A DNA stretch of 64,000 nucleotides from Segatella copri (GTDB taxonomy: Bacteria > Bacteroidota > Bacteroidia > Bacteroidales > Bacteroidaceae), in assembly GCF_026015625.1 (NCBI RefSeq), contig NZ_JAPDVG010000001.1, positions 248,001-312,000 of the forward strand, written 5' to 3'. The translations under genes and the position numbers were made by a program. The notes under the pieces were generated by a model. The model was not told where the DNA came from, made no database searches, and saw only the letters and a program-made list of their open reading frames with translations. Positions 1 through 7,760 of the stretch are shown here, piece by piece. Position 1 is the first letter of the stretch. Every line of letters begins with the position of its first letter.

Positions 1-151
1 CACTCATCCTACTGATATCAAACTGGAGGGTGGCAAATATACGGTAGTAAATCTCATTGTAGGTCGTGACGAGATTACTCTTGGCAATGTAAGCATCGCT
101 GATTGGGGCGAAGGAGAAAACATCAATGGTGGTGAAGCGCAAACAGATTAA
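1..151 (+). CDS. Fimbrillin-like protein, 3' end only
   Basis: An open frame enters from the left edge and stops with TAA at 149-151, giving about 49 C-terminal residues. The tail reads as a beta strand followed by EITLGNVSIADWGEG, the kind of ending seen in Bacteroidota fimbrillin-family lipoproteins, where the last strand carries a D-W motif. The next two genes are in the same direction and of the same type, so this is probably the upstream member of a surface-fimbrillin operon. The N-terminus lies outside the window, so family membership rests on the short tail and on context. Confidence 0.6.
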   Translation, partial: THPTDIKLEGGKYTVVNLIVGRDEITLGNVSIADWGEGENINGGEAQTD

Positions 152-183
152 AAGATTTGTATAATATTTAAAATTATAAAGTC

Positions 184-1173
184 ATGAAGATAAATAAAAT
201 ATTAGTGGCAGCAGCAATGGCTCTTGGATTCGTTAGCTGCTCAAGTGAAGGAGAATTGACTCCTGCTATAGATACATTGAAAGATACTCCGTTGCAGATT
301 AATGCATCTGTAGCAGGTATGAAAACACGTGCAGGATATGATGCTAATAGCGTACCTAACCAATTCTATCTTAAGATAAGACAGGGGCTTAAAGAGCAAA
401 AAAAATATTGGTATGATGTTGTCATGAAACTGGAAAATGGCCAATGGGTTGCTTATAATGCTGAAAACAAGACTGAAACGGTTCAATTACTTCGAGCAGG
501 ATATAATATAACTTGCGATCTCTATTCTACTACATTTCCTGGATACGAACTGGATGAAAGCGGAAACCAGATTAAATCTATAGAATTAGAGGTTCTGGCA
601 GACCAAAGCTTAGATGCCAGTGTCAAGGCAAGTGACCATTTGTATGCCTTAAACAAAGATAAAAATATGGAGGTTAAGGCTATTGAGTTAAAATTGGAAC
701 ATCAAATGTCAAAACTCTCACTAGAGTTGACTTTGGGTAGTCAATATGAAGAGGAGCAAAATCCTGTCAAAGACATGCAGATTGTAGGAACTAAGAGAAA
801 AGTAAAATGGTCAGATGGACATTCGTTTGTTAGTGATGACGCTTCTGCAGAGCCAATTATACCATATCTTGCGGGTTACACCAAGCCTACGGATGATTCC
901 CCTAAAGCGAAAGTTTGTTATGAGGTGATTTTAGCTCCACAGACTGTTGAGGCAGGAAACTTTGGTGTTGAATTTAATGTTTTAGGCAAAACTTATCGTT
1001 GGTACAGTGATGCTGCTGTTAAATTGAAAGAAGGCACTCAATACACATTGCAACTGACGGCAGGAAAAGATCAGGCTAATCTTGTAGAAGTTACATCTAA
1101 GGCTTGGAATACAAAACACAAAAACGAAAATAATGAAAAAGTGGACAACAAGTCGGATATAGAAACCTTTTAA
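184..1173 (+). CDS. Fimbrillin-family lipoprotein
   Basis: This 329-residue protein begins with a lipoprotein signal peptide: K-rich start, hydrophobic run, then lipobox GFVSC with the acylated Cys near residue 19. The mature part has the layout of Bacteroidota fimbrillins: polar linker, then alternating beta strands, with a threonine/arginine site (KTRAG, about residues 47-51) where Rgp-type processing occurs in some relatives. It is predicted to be exported and lipidated, then either assembled into a surface fimbria or left as a minor tip or anchor subunit. It starts 32 bp after the preceding stop and its own stop overlaps the next frame, which indicates one transcript. The subfamily cannot be fixed by eye. 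Confidence 0.72.
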   Translation: MKINKILVAAAMALGFVSCSSEGELTPAIDTLKDTPLQINASVAGMKTRAGYDANSVPNQFYLKIRQGLKEQKKYWYDVVMKLENGQWVAYNAENKTETVQLLRAGYNITCDLYSTTFPGYELDESGNQIKSIELEVLADQSLDASVKASDHLYALNKDKNMEVKAIELKLEHQMSKLSLELTLGSQYEEEQNPVKDMQIVGTKRKVKWSDGHSFVSDDASAEPIIPYLAGYTKPTDDSPKAKVCYEVILAPQTVEAGNFGVEFNVLGKTYRWYSDAAVKLKEGTQYTLQLTAGKDQANLVEVTSKAWNTKHKNENNEKVDNKSDIETF

Positions 1174-1184
1174 TGACTAGAAGT

Positions 1185-2699
1185 ATGAAAATTATAAATA
1201 AATACATATTGGTGGCTGCAGCTTCTCTATCTGTTGTTGCGTGTAGCCAAGATGATGGCTTGTCAAATAGCTATCTTAAAGATTCGGATGCTGTTCACAT
1301 TACAGCCCAAGTGGGAAGTAATGAAGCTACAGGTGGCTTTATTTCTCGCTCCAATCCATTGGGTAGTGAAGTTGAGCAAGCAAAGTTTAATGAAGGCGAT
1401 GCCATTTCTGTTGTTGCAGATAACCAAGATGCCGTTATTTATTCTTATGATGGTACCAGTTGGAGTCCAAAAGAAAAAGGTCTGCACTTAGTTTGGAATA
1501 GTAACGAGATGAATTTTAAGGCTTTTTATCCTGCAAATGCTAATGATGCTTCTTTTACAGACTTCACACTACCTACTGCATACAATAGCTTAGCGGACTT
1601 GGCTTTGGGTGATTATATGACATTTAGTGGTAGCCGCAAGCGTAGTTCCGATAATGATGGCGTGAACTTGGAAATGGAGCGCAAAATGGTGCGCATCGTT
1701 GTCGGCCTAAGAGATGTTAATGTTTGGGGAGACACGATGGATGAAGGGTTGGAACTGACAGAAGTAACAATCCATCCTAATACAAATGGATATTCCAATG
1801 GTGAAGTTGTTCCCGCTGATTCAAAAGATGTTAGTGTGAAAGCGTACAAACACACTGATGGTAAGTTTTATGCGCTTATTACTCCGACAATGCCAGTGTC
1901 GGATATGTATAATTATTTGCTTTTCATGACAGTAAAGGTGGCAAAGCCTGATGGCACAGGTGAGCAAGAATTTGAAGTTAGGCGCATTCCACATACAGGT
2001 ACAGAAGCTGGTAGTAGCTACGAGTACTTTTTAAAGATTGGTAAGGACGAACTTGTTGTAGATAAAATTACAGTATCTGATTGGAAAACTGGTGAAGCGA
2101 TTCCTGGTGGCGAGGCTTTAGACGATGTGTCGTTTGTTAAAAAGACGATTGCAGATGCTTTGGCTGCAAATAAAACTGATATAGAATTAACATTGAATAG
2201 TTACAACAATAGTAGCGAGCTATCTGCTGCGATTAGAGATGCTCTAAAAACAACCACTGATGGAAGTGTCAATTTAACACTGAAGGGTATTACTTCCTTC
2301 CAAACAGGCTTAGATAATTTTATTAATCATTGTAATAAGTTGAAGTCAATTACTTTACCAGATGCTACAGAATTTAGCATGTGGGCATTTGCATCTTGTG
2401 ATAAGTTGGAGGAAATATATGCTCCAAACGTATCAGTGCTAGGATGTCAAGTTTTTAAGGGTTGTAAAGGATTGAAGAAGATTGCATTGGGAGCTCTTAC
2501 AAATGTGAATTTGGGGGATGATAGCGAAGCCTTTTTTGGTTTGAATACAGAAAATGTTGATTTGGTCTTGTCTGAATCGCAGAAACAGATGGAGAATCGA
2601 AATAATTGGTACTCTACCGAGGAGGATTATAAGTCTACTGATGATTATACGAAAAATATTTTTTTGGGAAGACAATTCAAGTCTGTGACTTTACAGTAA
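1185..2699 (+). CDS. Fimbrillin-like lipoprotein with leucine-rich-repeat tail
   Basis: The protein has about 504 residues from the ATG at 1185. An earlier in-frame ATG at 1173 overlaps the previous stop, but the signal peptide MKIINKYILVAAASLSVVAC starts at 1185 and mirrors the neighbouring gene. The lipobox is SVVAC. Residues about 30-320 look like a fimbrillin fold and end in a VDKITVSDWKTGE strand. The last 150 residues change character: ITLPDATEFSMWAFASCDKL and CQVFKGCKGLKKIAL are BspA-type (LRR_5) leucine-rich repeats. The combination suggests a surface pilin-like adhesin with a binding tip. The function is inferred from architecture only. Confidence 0.68.
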   Translation: MKIINKYILVAAASLSVVACSQDDGLSNSYLKDSDAVHITAQVGSNEATGGFISRSNPLGSEVEQAKFNEGDAISVVADNQDAVIYSYDGTSWSPKEKGLHLVWNSNEMNFKAFYPANANDASFTDFTLPTAYNSLADLALGDYMTFSGSRKRSSDNDGVNLEMERKMVRIVVGLRDVNVWGDTMDEGLELTEVTIHPNTNGYSNGEVVPADSKDVSVKAYKHTDGKFYALITPTMPVSDMYNYLLFMTVKVAKPDGTGEQEFEVRRIPHTGTEAGSSYEYFLKIGKDELVVDKITVSDWKTGEAIPGGEALDDVSFVKKTIADALAANKTDIELTLNSYNNSSELSAAIRDALKTTTDGSVNLTLKGITSFQTGLDNFINHCNKLKSITLPDATEFSMWAFASCDKLEEIYAPNVSVLGCQVFKGCKGLKKIALGALTNVNLGDDSEAFFGLNTENVDLVLSESQKQMENRNNWYSTEEDYKSTDDYTKNIFLGRQFKSVTLQ

Positions 2700-2730
2700 G
2701 TTAAAACGAGATTTACATATCGACTCCTAA

Positions 2731-2757
2731 GCTGGGCAGGAGTATAAGTTGCCCAGC
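2731..2757. terminator. Hairpin after fimbrillin operon
   Basis: The arms GCTGGGCA (2731-2738) and TGCCCAGC (2750-2757) pair perfectly, 32 bp after the last fimbrillin stop. No U-run follows, so intrinsic termination is uncertain; it may instead be a 3' stabilising hairpin. Confidence 0.4.
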
Positions 2758-2791
2758 AAACATATCCCCCCGCACCTCACGGGAAACGACA

Positions 2792-2832
2792 AGGGTCTAT
2801 ATGCCACGATGAACAGGTGGCATATAGGCCCT
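2792..2832 (+). repeat. 41-bp palindromic repeat, copy A
   Basis: The left arm AGGGTCTATATGCCAC and the right arm GTGGCATATAGGCCCT flank a 9-base loop (GATGAACAG), with one G-T wobble. Like copies C-F it is followed by a conserved stretch beginning ATTATATGGTGATATTCG. It lies at the 3' end of the decayed Rpn gene. There is no T-run on either side, so it is not a canonical terminator. Confidence 0.9.
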
Positions 2833-2856
2833 AAATTATATGGTGATATTCGTAAT

Positions 2857-3165
2857 CTACATCTCCGCTTTCAGCAGCTTTATCTCCTCTGCTGTCAGCC
2901 CCGTCATATCCATGATAGACGCTTCATCCATACCCTTTGCCAGCATCTTTCTGGCAATCTCAAGGCTTCGCAGGTTCATGCCTTCAGCTCTGCCTTCTTC
3001 TCTACCTTTCTCCATACCTTTTTCCATACCTTCCTTCATACCAATTTCCTTACCCTCAGCTATACCTTCACGCTTGGCGGTGTCAACGAAATTCTTGATG
3101 TCGCGATATGCCATCTTGCTGGTCTCAAAGCTGATATATCTTTCTTCTACCTGCTTCATAATCAT
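2857..3165 (-). pseudogene. Rpn-type nuclease, internally deleted remnant
   Basis: The remaining frame keeps the first 12 residues of the intact paralogues (MIMKQVEERYIS), then jumps directly to the C-terminal part starting FETSKMAYRD. Comparison with the copies at 6747-7670 and 9277-10188 shows loss of roughly 210 residues, including the whole PD-(D/E)XK core. The reading frame is preserved, so a protein of about 102 residues could still be made: a GxxxG-like charged repeat (KEGMEKGMEKGREEG) plus the conserved helical tail. The start is taken at 3165 because an upstream extension relies on a non-ATG codon inside the promoter -7 box. It is probably a non-nucleolytic relic; a regulatory role for the short product cannot be excluded. 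Confidence 0.75.
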
Positions 3166-3277
3166 CTGTATTAAAAATCCATGCCGCAAAGATACGGTTT
3201 TATTTTCATATCTGCAAGAGATTTCTGGGAAAAGTTTATGAAAAAGTAAGAGATTGCGTTTCTTATGTGACAGGACA

Positions 3278-3318
3278 AGGGTCTATATGCCACGATGAAC
3301 AGGTGGCGTATAGACCCT
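3278..3318 (+). repeat. 41-bp palindromic repeat, copy B
   Basis: The arms AGGGTCTATATGCCAC and GTGGCGTATAGACCCT flank the loop GATGAACAG. This copy lies upstream of the Rpn remnant. Unlike the others, it lacks the conserved ATTATATGGTGATATTCG stretch on its right side. Confidence 0.9.
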
Positions 3319-3399
3319 TCATTTGTGGCATGGAATGGCTATCTTTTATCTTTTAAAATACGGGAATCCAAATTTTCCCGAAACTTTTCTCCCGTTTTC

Positions 3400-3430
3400 T
3401 TTGCACTTTCAAAATAAAAGCTTATCTTTG
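3400..3430 (+). promoter_or_regulatory. Promoter for small gene pair
   Basis: A TTTG at 3400-3403 and a TATCTTTG at 3423-3430 are 19 bp apart, an exact match to the Bacteroidota -33/-7 consensus. Transcription would start near 3436, about 30 nt before the ATG at 3467. Confidence 0.7.
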
Positions 3431-3466
3431 CAACCAACAAGAAGTAGAACTTTAAAATGAATAAGT

Positions 3467-3610
3467 ATGGCTTTAAAAATTAAAACTCGTGAAGAAGCAA
3501 TTGCTGTATTACGAGATATGGTTAGACGTAAAAAAGAAATGGAAGCAAAGGCTCAAATAGACTTTGCTAAAGCACGAGAGGAGGCTGCAGACTGTTATGC
3601 ATGCCTTTAA
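3467..3610 (+). CDS. Small helical protein, 47 aa
   Basis: This short frame starts 37 bp after a consensus promoter and encodes a charged helical peptide (MALKIKTREEAIAVLRDMVR then a K/E/A-rich stretch). I do not recognise a family. It overlaps the next gene by 14 bp if that gene starts at 3597, which suggests translational coupling. The pair lies between palindromes B and C and runs opposite to the Rpn and ATPase genes. The layout (short basic/acidic helix plus a second small protein) resembles toxin-antitoxin operons, but nothing in the sequence proves that. Confidence 0.5.
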   Translation: MALKIKTREEAIAVLRDMVRRKKEMEAKAQIDFAKAREEAADCYACL

Positions 3611-3857
3611 CTTAACTCGCCTCAATTTTCATTCTCCTTATAAGGTCTGGATAGATAATGGATCATATAAGTTCTTAACAGATTATGGTGTTCAGTATCG
3701 AATAGAATATGTAGAAAACAATAATATTTGGGAGGATGAAAAAGCGTATGAATTCGGCATTCTCAATGAAAACAAGAAGAATTCTCCTAACGATTCTAAA
3801 GTTAAAGCAACTATACAATGTATTATAGAGGAATTCTTTCTTACAAATCTCGAATAA
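3597..3857 (+). CDS. Small protein, possibly truncated DUF6169-like
   Basis: From the ATG at 3597 the product is 86 residues (a start at 3564 would add 11). The pattern FNLTRLNFHS..YKFLTDYGVQYRIEY and the end KVKATIQCIIEEFF resemble the N-terminal part of DUF6169 proteins as I remember them. Those usually continue beyond the IIEEFF-type helix, so this copy may be cut short. The stop lies 31 bp before palindrome C. The function of the family is unknown to me. Assignment to DUF6169 is from memory and needs a profile search. Confidence 0.5.
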   Translation: MHAFNLTRLNFHSPYKVWIDNGSYKFLTDYGVQYRIEYVENNNIWEDEKAYEFGILNENKKNSPNDSKVKATIQCIIEEFFLTNLE

Positions 3858-3888
3858 TATAGTAAATCTGCAATTAACTTGGTTGGCA

Positions 3889-3929
3889 AGGGTCTATATG
3901 CCACGATGAAAAGGTGGCATATAGACCCT
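3889..3929 (+). repeat. 41-bp palindromic repeat, copy C
   Basis: The arms AGGGTCTATATGCCAC and GTGGCATATAGACCCT are perfectly complementary around the loop GATGAAAAG. The conserved ATTATATGGTGATATTCG tail follows, then 3' sequence of the first ATPase gene interrupted by the IS. Confidence 0.9.
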
Positions 3930-3978
3930 AAATTATATGGTGATATTCGTAATCTACCTGGCATCAAACCAAAGTAGT

Positions 3979-3987
3979 CATTTTCAG
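3979..3987 (+). repeat. Left target-site duplication of IS256-family element
   Basis: The 9 bp CATTTTCAG occur here and again at 5354-5362, immediately outside the terminal inverted repeats. The uninterrupted paralogue near 7880 has the same bases once. IS256-family elements usually duplicate 8-9 bp. Confidence 0.8.
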
Positions 3988-4047
3988 AGAGTGTAAACTA
4001 AACTGTGTCAAGCTACAATAAAAGTAGTTTAACACAGTTTTTATATT

Positions 4048-5253
4048 ATGGACAACTTAGAAATTGATTACAAGAAAGCAGCTCAGCAGTTGCGTAGTGG
4101 TGAAGCCTTATTTGGCAAGGACGGAGCATTAGCTCCATTGTTAGAGCGTATTCTCAACTCAGCTCTCGAAGGTGAGATGGACGCTCATTTAAGTGAAGAG
4201 GAACGCTCTTCCGGCAACCGTCGTAATGGTAAGATGAGTAAGAAGGTTCAAACAAAATATGGTGAGGTCACTATAGAGACTCCTCGTGACCGAGACGGAA
4301 CTTTCCAACCTGAGACCGTAAAGAAGCGTGAGACTATTCTTGCCAATGGCATGGCAGACCAGATTATTGAGATGTACGCCATGGGCACCAGCACACGTGA
4401 CATCAGCAGCTACTTTGAGCGTGAGTTCAACACAACTCTATCAGCCGATACTATCAGCTCTATAACAGACCGTGTATTACCCGAAATCACCGCCTGGAAG
4501 TCTCGCATGCTCGATCCTGTATATGCCATTTGCTGGCTTGATGCTATCCATTATAAGGTAAAGGATGAGAATGGCAGAGCTGTCACACGAGCCATTTACA
4601 ACATTCTTGGTATCAACAAGGAAGGCCAAAAAGAACTGTTAGGTATGTATGTGTCTAAGAGTGAAGGAGCTAACTTCTGGCTAGAAGTTCTTACGGATCT
4701 TCAGAACCGTGGTGTTCGAGACCTCTTGATTTGTTGTATTGATGGTCTCAAAGGCTTCCCAGATGCCATCCAAAGCGTATTTCCTGAGAGTTCTGTGCAG
4801 CTCTGTATTGTCCATCAGATACGCAATTCTATCAAGTATGTTGGCAGTAAGCATCAAAAGGAGTTTATCAAGGATTTAAGAACAGTATATGGTGCAGTAA
4901 ACAAAGACTCCGCTGCTGCTAATTTAGACCTGTTAGAGTCTAAGTGGGGAGAGATGTACCCAATTGTCATCAAGTCATGGCGTGACAATTGGGAACGTCT
5001 GACAGAGTATTTCCAATATACTCCAGCCATCCGTAAACTCATTTATACGACCAATACGGTTGAGGGGTATCACAGACAGGTAAGAAAGGTCACAAAGACT
5101 AAAGGGGTCTTTCCTACGGATAATTCTTTGGAGAAGCTTGTGTACTTAGCTTACCGCAACATCCGTAAGAAATGGACTATGCCACTGGCAAATTGGGGAC
5201 AACTTTCTCAACAATTGGCAATAAAATTTGGAGATAGATTTAAAATTATGTAA
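4048..5253 (+). CDS. IS256-family (Mutator-type) transposase
   Basis: This 401-residue protein has the usual size and motifs of IS256/MULE transposases. The catalytic DDE residues are likely D165 (WLDAIHYK), D232 (CCIDGLKGF) and E339 (TNTVEGYHRQ), with the C-x2-H signature CIVH at 253-256 between the second D and the E. The N-terminal region EGEMDAHLSEEE..NRRNGK is typical of the family. It would cut and rejoin the element ends through the terminal inverted repeats. The frame is intact, so the element may be active. The start ATG lies about 60 bp inside the left end. Confidence 0.95.
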   Translation: MDNLEIDYKKAAQQLRSGEALFGKDGALAPLLERILNSALEGEMDAHLSEEERSSGNRRNGKMSKKVQTKYGEVTIETPRDRDGTFQPETVKKRETILANGMADQIIEMYAMGTSTRDISSYFEREFNTTLSADTISSITDRVLPEITAWKSRMLDPVYAICWLDAIHYKVKDENGRAVTRAIYNILGINKEGQKELLGMYVSKSEGANFWLEVLTDLQNRGVRDLLICCIDGLKGFPDAIQSVFPESSVQLCIVHQIRNSIKYVGSKHQKEFIKDLRTVYGAVNKDSAAANLDLLESKWGEMYPIVIKSWRDNWERLTEYFQYTPAIRKLIYTTNTVEGYHRQVRKVTKTKGVFPTDNSLEKLVYLAYRNIRKKWTMPLANWGQLSQQLAIKFGDRFKIM

Positions 5254-5272
5254 CTTTGCAGCCGAAAAGGCT

Positions 5273-5302
5273 TCCCTGCTGGGGGCATGCCCCCAGCAGG
5301 GA
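5273..5302. terminator. 30-bp perfect palindrome inside the IS
   Basis: TCCCTGCTGGGGGCA and its exact complement form a GC-rich hairpin 20 bp after the transposase stop. It may end transposase transcription or block read-through from outside. No long T-run follows, so its termination strength is uncertain. Confidence 0.6.
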
Positions 5303-5338
5303 GTGGGAATGAAAGTTAAGAACAAGCCTTGACACAGT

Positions 5339-6556
5339 TTAAATTACACCCCCCATTTTCAGAAAATCTCGCAGATGAATGTGCTTAATGCCATCAATAT
5401 TGGTTTGACCATAAAGCCTATCCATAGAAATCACGTATTTGGGATGACTGTCTTTTATCAATTTCAAATTGCCGAATTCACGCTCTACCGTTTCCTCAGA
5501 AGCCAGCAGATAGGTAACTTGCACATACGCCACACTATCCGCTTTCTCGGCAACAAAATCAATCTCAGCCTTATACATCTGACCAACATATACTTTATAC
5601 CCCATCCTGCACAAATGGATATATACAGCGTTCTCCATCACCTTTTCGATATCAAAACGCCTGTTGCCACCTATAATATGATTCCTGATTCCCAGGTCTT
5701 CGAAATAGAACTTGTCGCCTAACTCGAAAAGTCGCTTGCCATGAATGTCGTATCTGTTAACTCGATCGATAATAAAAGCATTGCTTAAATACTCCAAATA
5801 CGTGAGAATCATCTTGGCAGACGTTTCGGTGTTCTGGCTTTTCAGAAATTTTACAATACTCGTTGCTGAGAATTGTTTACCGATATTATCGCTCACAAAC
5901 TTCAGCAGCGTTCGCAACAATGGTATGTTTCTGATGTTTTCTCGCTCTATGATATCACGAAGTACTATCGTATTATACACATTGTCAAGATAATCTTCTA
6001 CCAAATCCGTATTTTCCAATCCTAAACTGCGCAACTGAGGGAGCCCGCCATACTGCAGATACAGGTTCAAGGAAGCATCATCATCCTTCAGTTCATGGAA
6101 CGTCAGGAACTCTTCATAGCAGAGTCCTCTAATGCGATAAGCAATATATCTGCCTCTCAGGCGAGTTGCCAGTTCGCCCGAAAGCATCTTGGCGTTGCTG
6201 CCGGTAATCATAATCTGGCAGGTATCATCCGATTGGATACTGAGGAGTGCTTTCTCGAAATCAGAAATCTCCTGCACCTCATCGATAAACAGATAGTTTT
6301 CCTTACCCTCAACGATGTTGGCTGCTACATAAGCCTCCAGATCCTGATAGTTGGCTATCATATCAAATGAGGTTTTCTCCTTATCTATATAGATAACGTG
6401 ATTTTCTTCATTCTCAGCGATGTGATTATAAATTCGCCGCATCACACAACTCTTGCCGACACGCCTCTGGCCCGTCAATGCAATCATCATTCCACGTCCT
6501 AACATGCGTTCGATACGGTTGGAATACCCTAGTCTTTCTAATATTTTTTGTTTCAT
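5339..6556 (-). CDS. AAA+ ATPase with DUF4143 domain, copy 1 (3' end altered by IS)
   Basis: About 405 residues from the ATG at 6556, the start shared with copy 2. Residues about 24-35 form Walker A (TGQRRVGKS). Walker B is LFIDEVQEI, and a sensor-like ITGSNAKML follows. The C-terminal third is the DUF4143 region, with a nuclease-like EIDFVAE..AYVQV signature. Proteins of this class (AAA_14/DUF4143) are common and poorly understood in Bacteroidota. The IS at 3988-5353 replaced the last four residues: this copy ends KMGGVI, with its stop codon supplied by the IS end, whereas copy 2 ends KMTTLV. Otherwise I count four substitutions between the copies. It is likely still functional. Confidence 0.85.
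   Translation of the reverse strand: MKQKILERLGYSNRIERMLGRGMMIALTGQRRVGKSCVMRRIYNHIAENEENHVIYIDKEKTSFDMIANYQDLEAYVAANIVEGKENYLFIDEVQEISDFEKALLSIQSDDTCQIMITGSNAKMLSGELATRLRGRYIAYRIRGLCYEEFLTFHELKDDDASLNLYLQYGGLPQLRSLGLENTDLVEDYLDNVYNTIVLRDIIERENIRNIPLLRTLLKFVSDNIGKQFSATSIVKFLKSQNTETSAKMILTYLEYLSNAFIIDRVNRYDIHGKRLFELGDKFYFEDLGIRNHIIGGNRRFDIEKVMENAVYIHLCRMGYKVYVGQMYKAEIDFVAEKADSVAYVQVTYLLASEETVEREFGNLKLIKDSHPKYVISMDRLYGQTNIDGIKHIHLRDFLKMGGVI
5354..5362 (+). repeat. Right target-site duplication of IS256-family element
   Basis: A second copy of CATTTTCAG immediately follows the right inverted repeat and restores the coding sequence of ATPase copy 1. Confidence 0.8.
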
Positions 6557-6681
6557 ACGAGTAAAACTTTTCGCAAAGATGCTCTTTTTGTTTCGTATAA
6601 GTAACAAAAACGATAGATTTTTTGTTTTTATTACTTATAATTAACAGGTTTGGTACACATTGCACCTCACGGGAAACGACA

Positions 6682-6722
6682 AGGGTCTATATGCCACGAT
6701 GAACAGATGGCGTATAGACCCT
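6682..6722 (+). repeat. 41-bp palindromic repeat, copy D
   Basis: The arms AGGGTCTATATGCCAC and ATGGCGTATAGACCCT flank the loop GATGAACAG. It is preceded by GCACCTCACGGGAAACGACA, also present before copy A and nearly so before copy F, and followed by the conserved ATTATATGGTGATATTCG tail. It lies between the Rpn copy 1 stop and the ATPase copy 1 start. Confidence 0.9.
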
Positions 6723-6746
6723 TGATTATATGGTGATATTCGTAAT

Positions 6747-7670
6747 CTACATCTCCGCTTTCAGCAGCTTTATCTCCTCTGCCGTCAGCCCCGTCATATC
6801 CATGATAGACGCTTCATCCATACCCTTTGCCAGCATCTTTCTGGCAATCTCAAGGCTTCGCTGGTTCATGCCTTCTTCTATGCCTTCAGCTCTGCCTTTT
6901 TCCATGCCTTTCGCCATGCCTATTTCTATACCTTCACGCTTAGCGGTGTCTACGGAATTCTTGATGTCGCGATATGCCATCTTGCTTGTCTCGTACTCCC
7001 TCATTTCCTGCGGTGTAAACTTGGCTATTTCGGCTTCCTCAAAGAGACGGTCGAAGACTTTATCGCACAGCTCTTTAGGGCGCTGGGTAAGTTTATAGAG
7101 GTTCTTCAGTGCATAGAGCCACTTCTCGTAGAGCGTATCCAGTTCTTCCAGGGTTTTGTTGAACTTGGAAATCTCTACATAGATATATTCGAGTTTGTCG
7201 TAAAATACTTTGTGGGTAGCAGTGTCGCACAACTGTACATGATGGCGGATTTTCTCCTTGTCGAATGCATCCTCGTTCATGCTGAAGTTGAGCAGGGCTA
7301 CGGTATAGATATGATTGAGTTTGAAATCCCACTCATTCCCCTTGGGCGCCTGTTCTCGGATAGGGAAGGTGGAGTAGAAGAGGGCGCGATCCTTGAAATA
7401 CGTCTGGTAGGCATTCTGCATTTCTACGATGAACTTCTCGCCGTTTTCGCCCTCACAATATACATCAAAGATGGCTCTGCGGTCGGTATAGACATCTCCT
7501 ACGTGTTCTGGATTCAGATACGACACGTCCTTCACAACCTGTCTGCCATTAAACAAGCTGTTGAGGAAGCAAATGAGCAAATCCTTGTTCATCGCTGTTC
7601 CAAAAATTCGCTTGAAACCGAAGTCGGTCAGCAAGCTGATATATCTTTCTTCTACCTGCTTCATAATCAT
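6747..7670 (-). CDS. Rpn-family PD-(D/E)XK nuclease / putative transposase, copy 1
   Basis: About 307 residues from the ATG at 7670. A longer frame exists, but it would start with TTG inside the -7 promoter box. The fold is the Rpn/PDDEXK_2 class: conserved LLTDFGFKRIFG at the N-terminus, and a catalytic pattern with D69 (AIFDVY) and E83-x-Q85 (IVEMQ). Characterised E. coli Rpn proteins are DNA endonucleases that stimulate RecA-independent recombination. The C-terminal tail carries a variable GMxKG-type repeat (GIEIGMAKGMEKGRAEGIEE) and ends in a short helical motif shared by all three copies. A TAACTTTG -7 element lies at 7692-7699. Confidence 0.88.
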   Translation of the reverse strand: MIMKQVEERYISLLTDFGFKRIFGTAMNKDLLICFLNSLFNGRQVVKDVSYLNPEHVGDVYTDRRAIFDVYCEGENGEKFIVEMQNAYQTYFKDRALFYSTFPIREQAPKGNEWDFKLNHIYTVALLNFSMNEDAFDKEKIRHHVQLCDTATHKVFYDKLEYIYVEISKFNKTLEELDTLYEKWLYALKNLYKLTQRPKELCDKVFDRLFEEAEIAKFTPQEMREYETSKMAYRDIKNSVDTAKREGIEIGMAKGMEKGRAEGIEEGMNQRSLEIARKMLAKGMDEASIMDMTGLTAEEIKLLKAEM

Positions 7671-7691
7671 CTGTATTAAAAATCCATGCCG

Positions 7692-7699
7692 CAAAGTTA
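7692..7699 (-). promoter_or_regulatory. -7 element of Rpn copy 1
   Basis: The bottom strand reads TAACTTTG 22 bp before the ATG. The equivalent box is TATCTTTG for the remnant (3187-3194) and TAACTTTG for copy 2 (10208-10215). Confidence 0.55.
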
Positions 7700-7760
7700 C
7701 GACTTTATTTTCAAACCCGCAAGAGATTTTAGGGAAAAGTTGCTGAAAAAGTAAGAGATT

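Larger units (their letters stand above)
3988..5353 (+). mobile_element. IS256-family insertion sequence
   Basis: The element is about 1,366 bp. Its ends are imperfect inverted repeats: the left end reads GTGTAAACTAAACTGTGTCAAG and the reverse complement of the right end reads GTGTAATTTAAACTGTGTCAAG. It is bounded by 9-bp duplications. It carries one transposase gene and, after it, a 30-bp perfect palindrome (5273-5302). The neighbouring duplication gives an independent size check: the interval between palindromes C and D exceeds that between E and F by exactly 1,375 bp, which equals the element plus 9 bp. Insertion is in the last codons of an ATPase gene and is evidently later than the duplication or restricted to one copy. 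Confidence 0.92.

Noticed and set aside
2749..3241. Top-strand frames through the Rpn remnant
   Set aside because: They are complements of the conserved Rpn C-terminus; the protein similarity to the intact copies is on the bottom strand.
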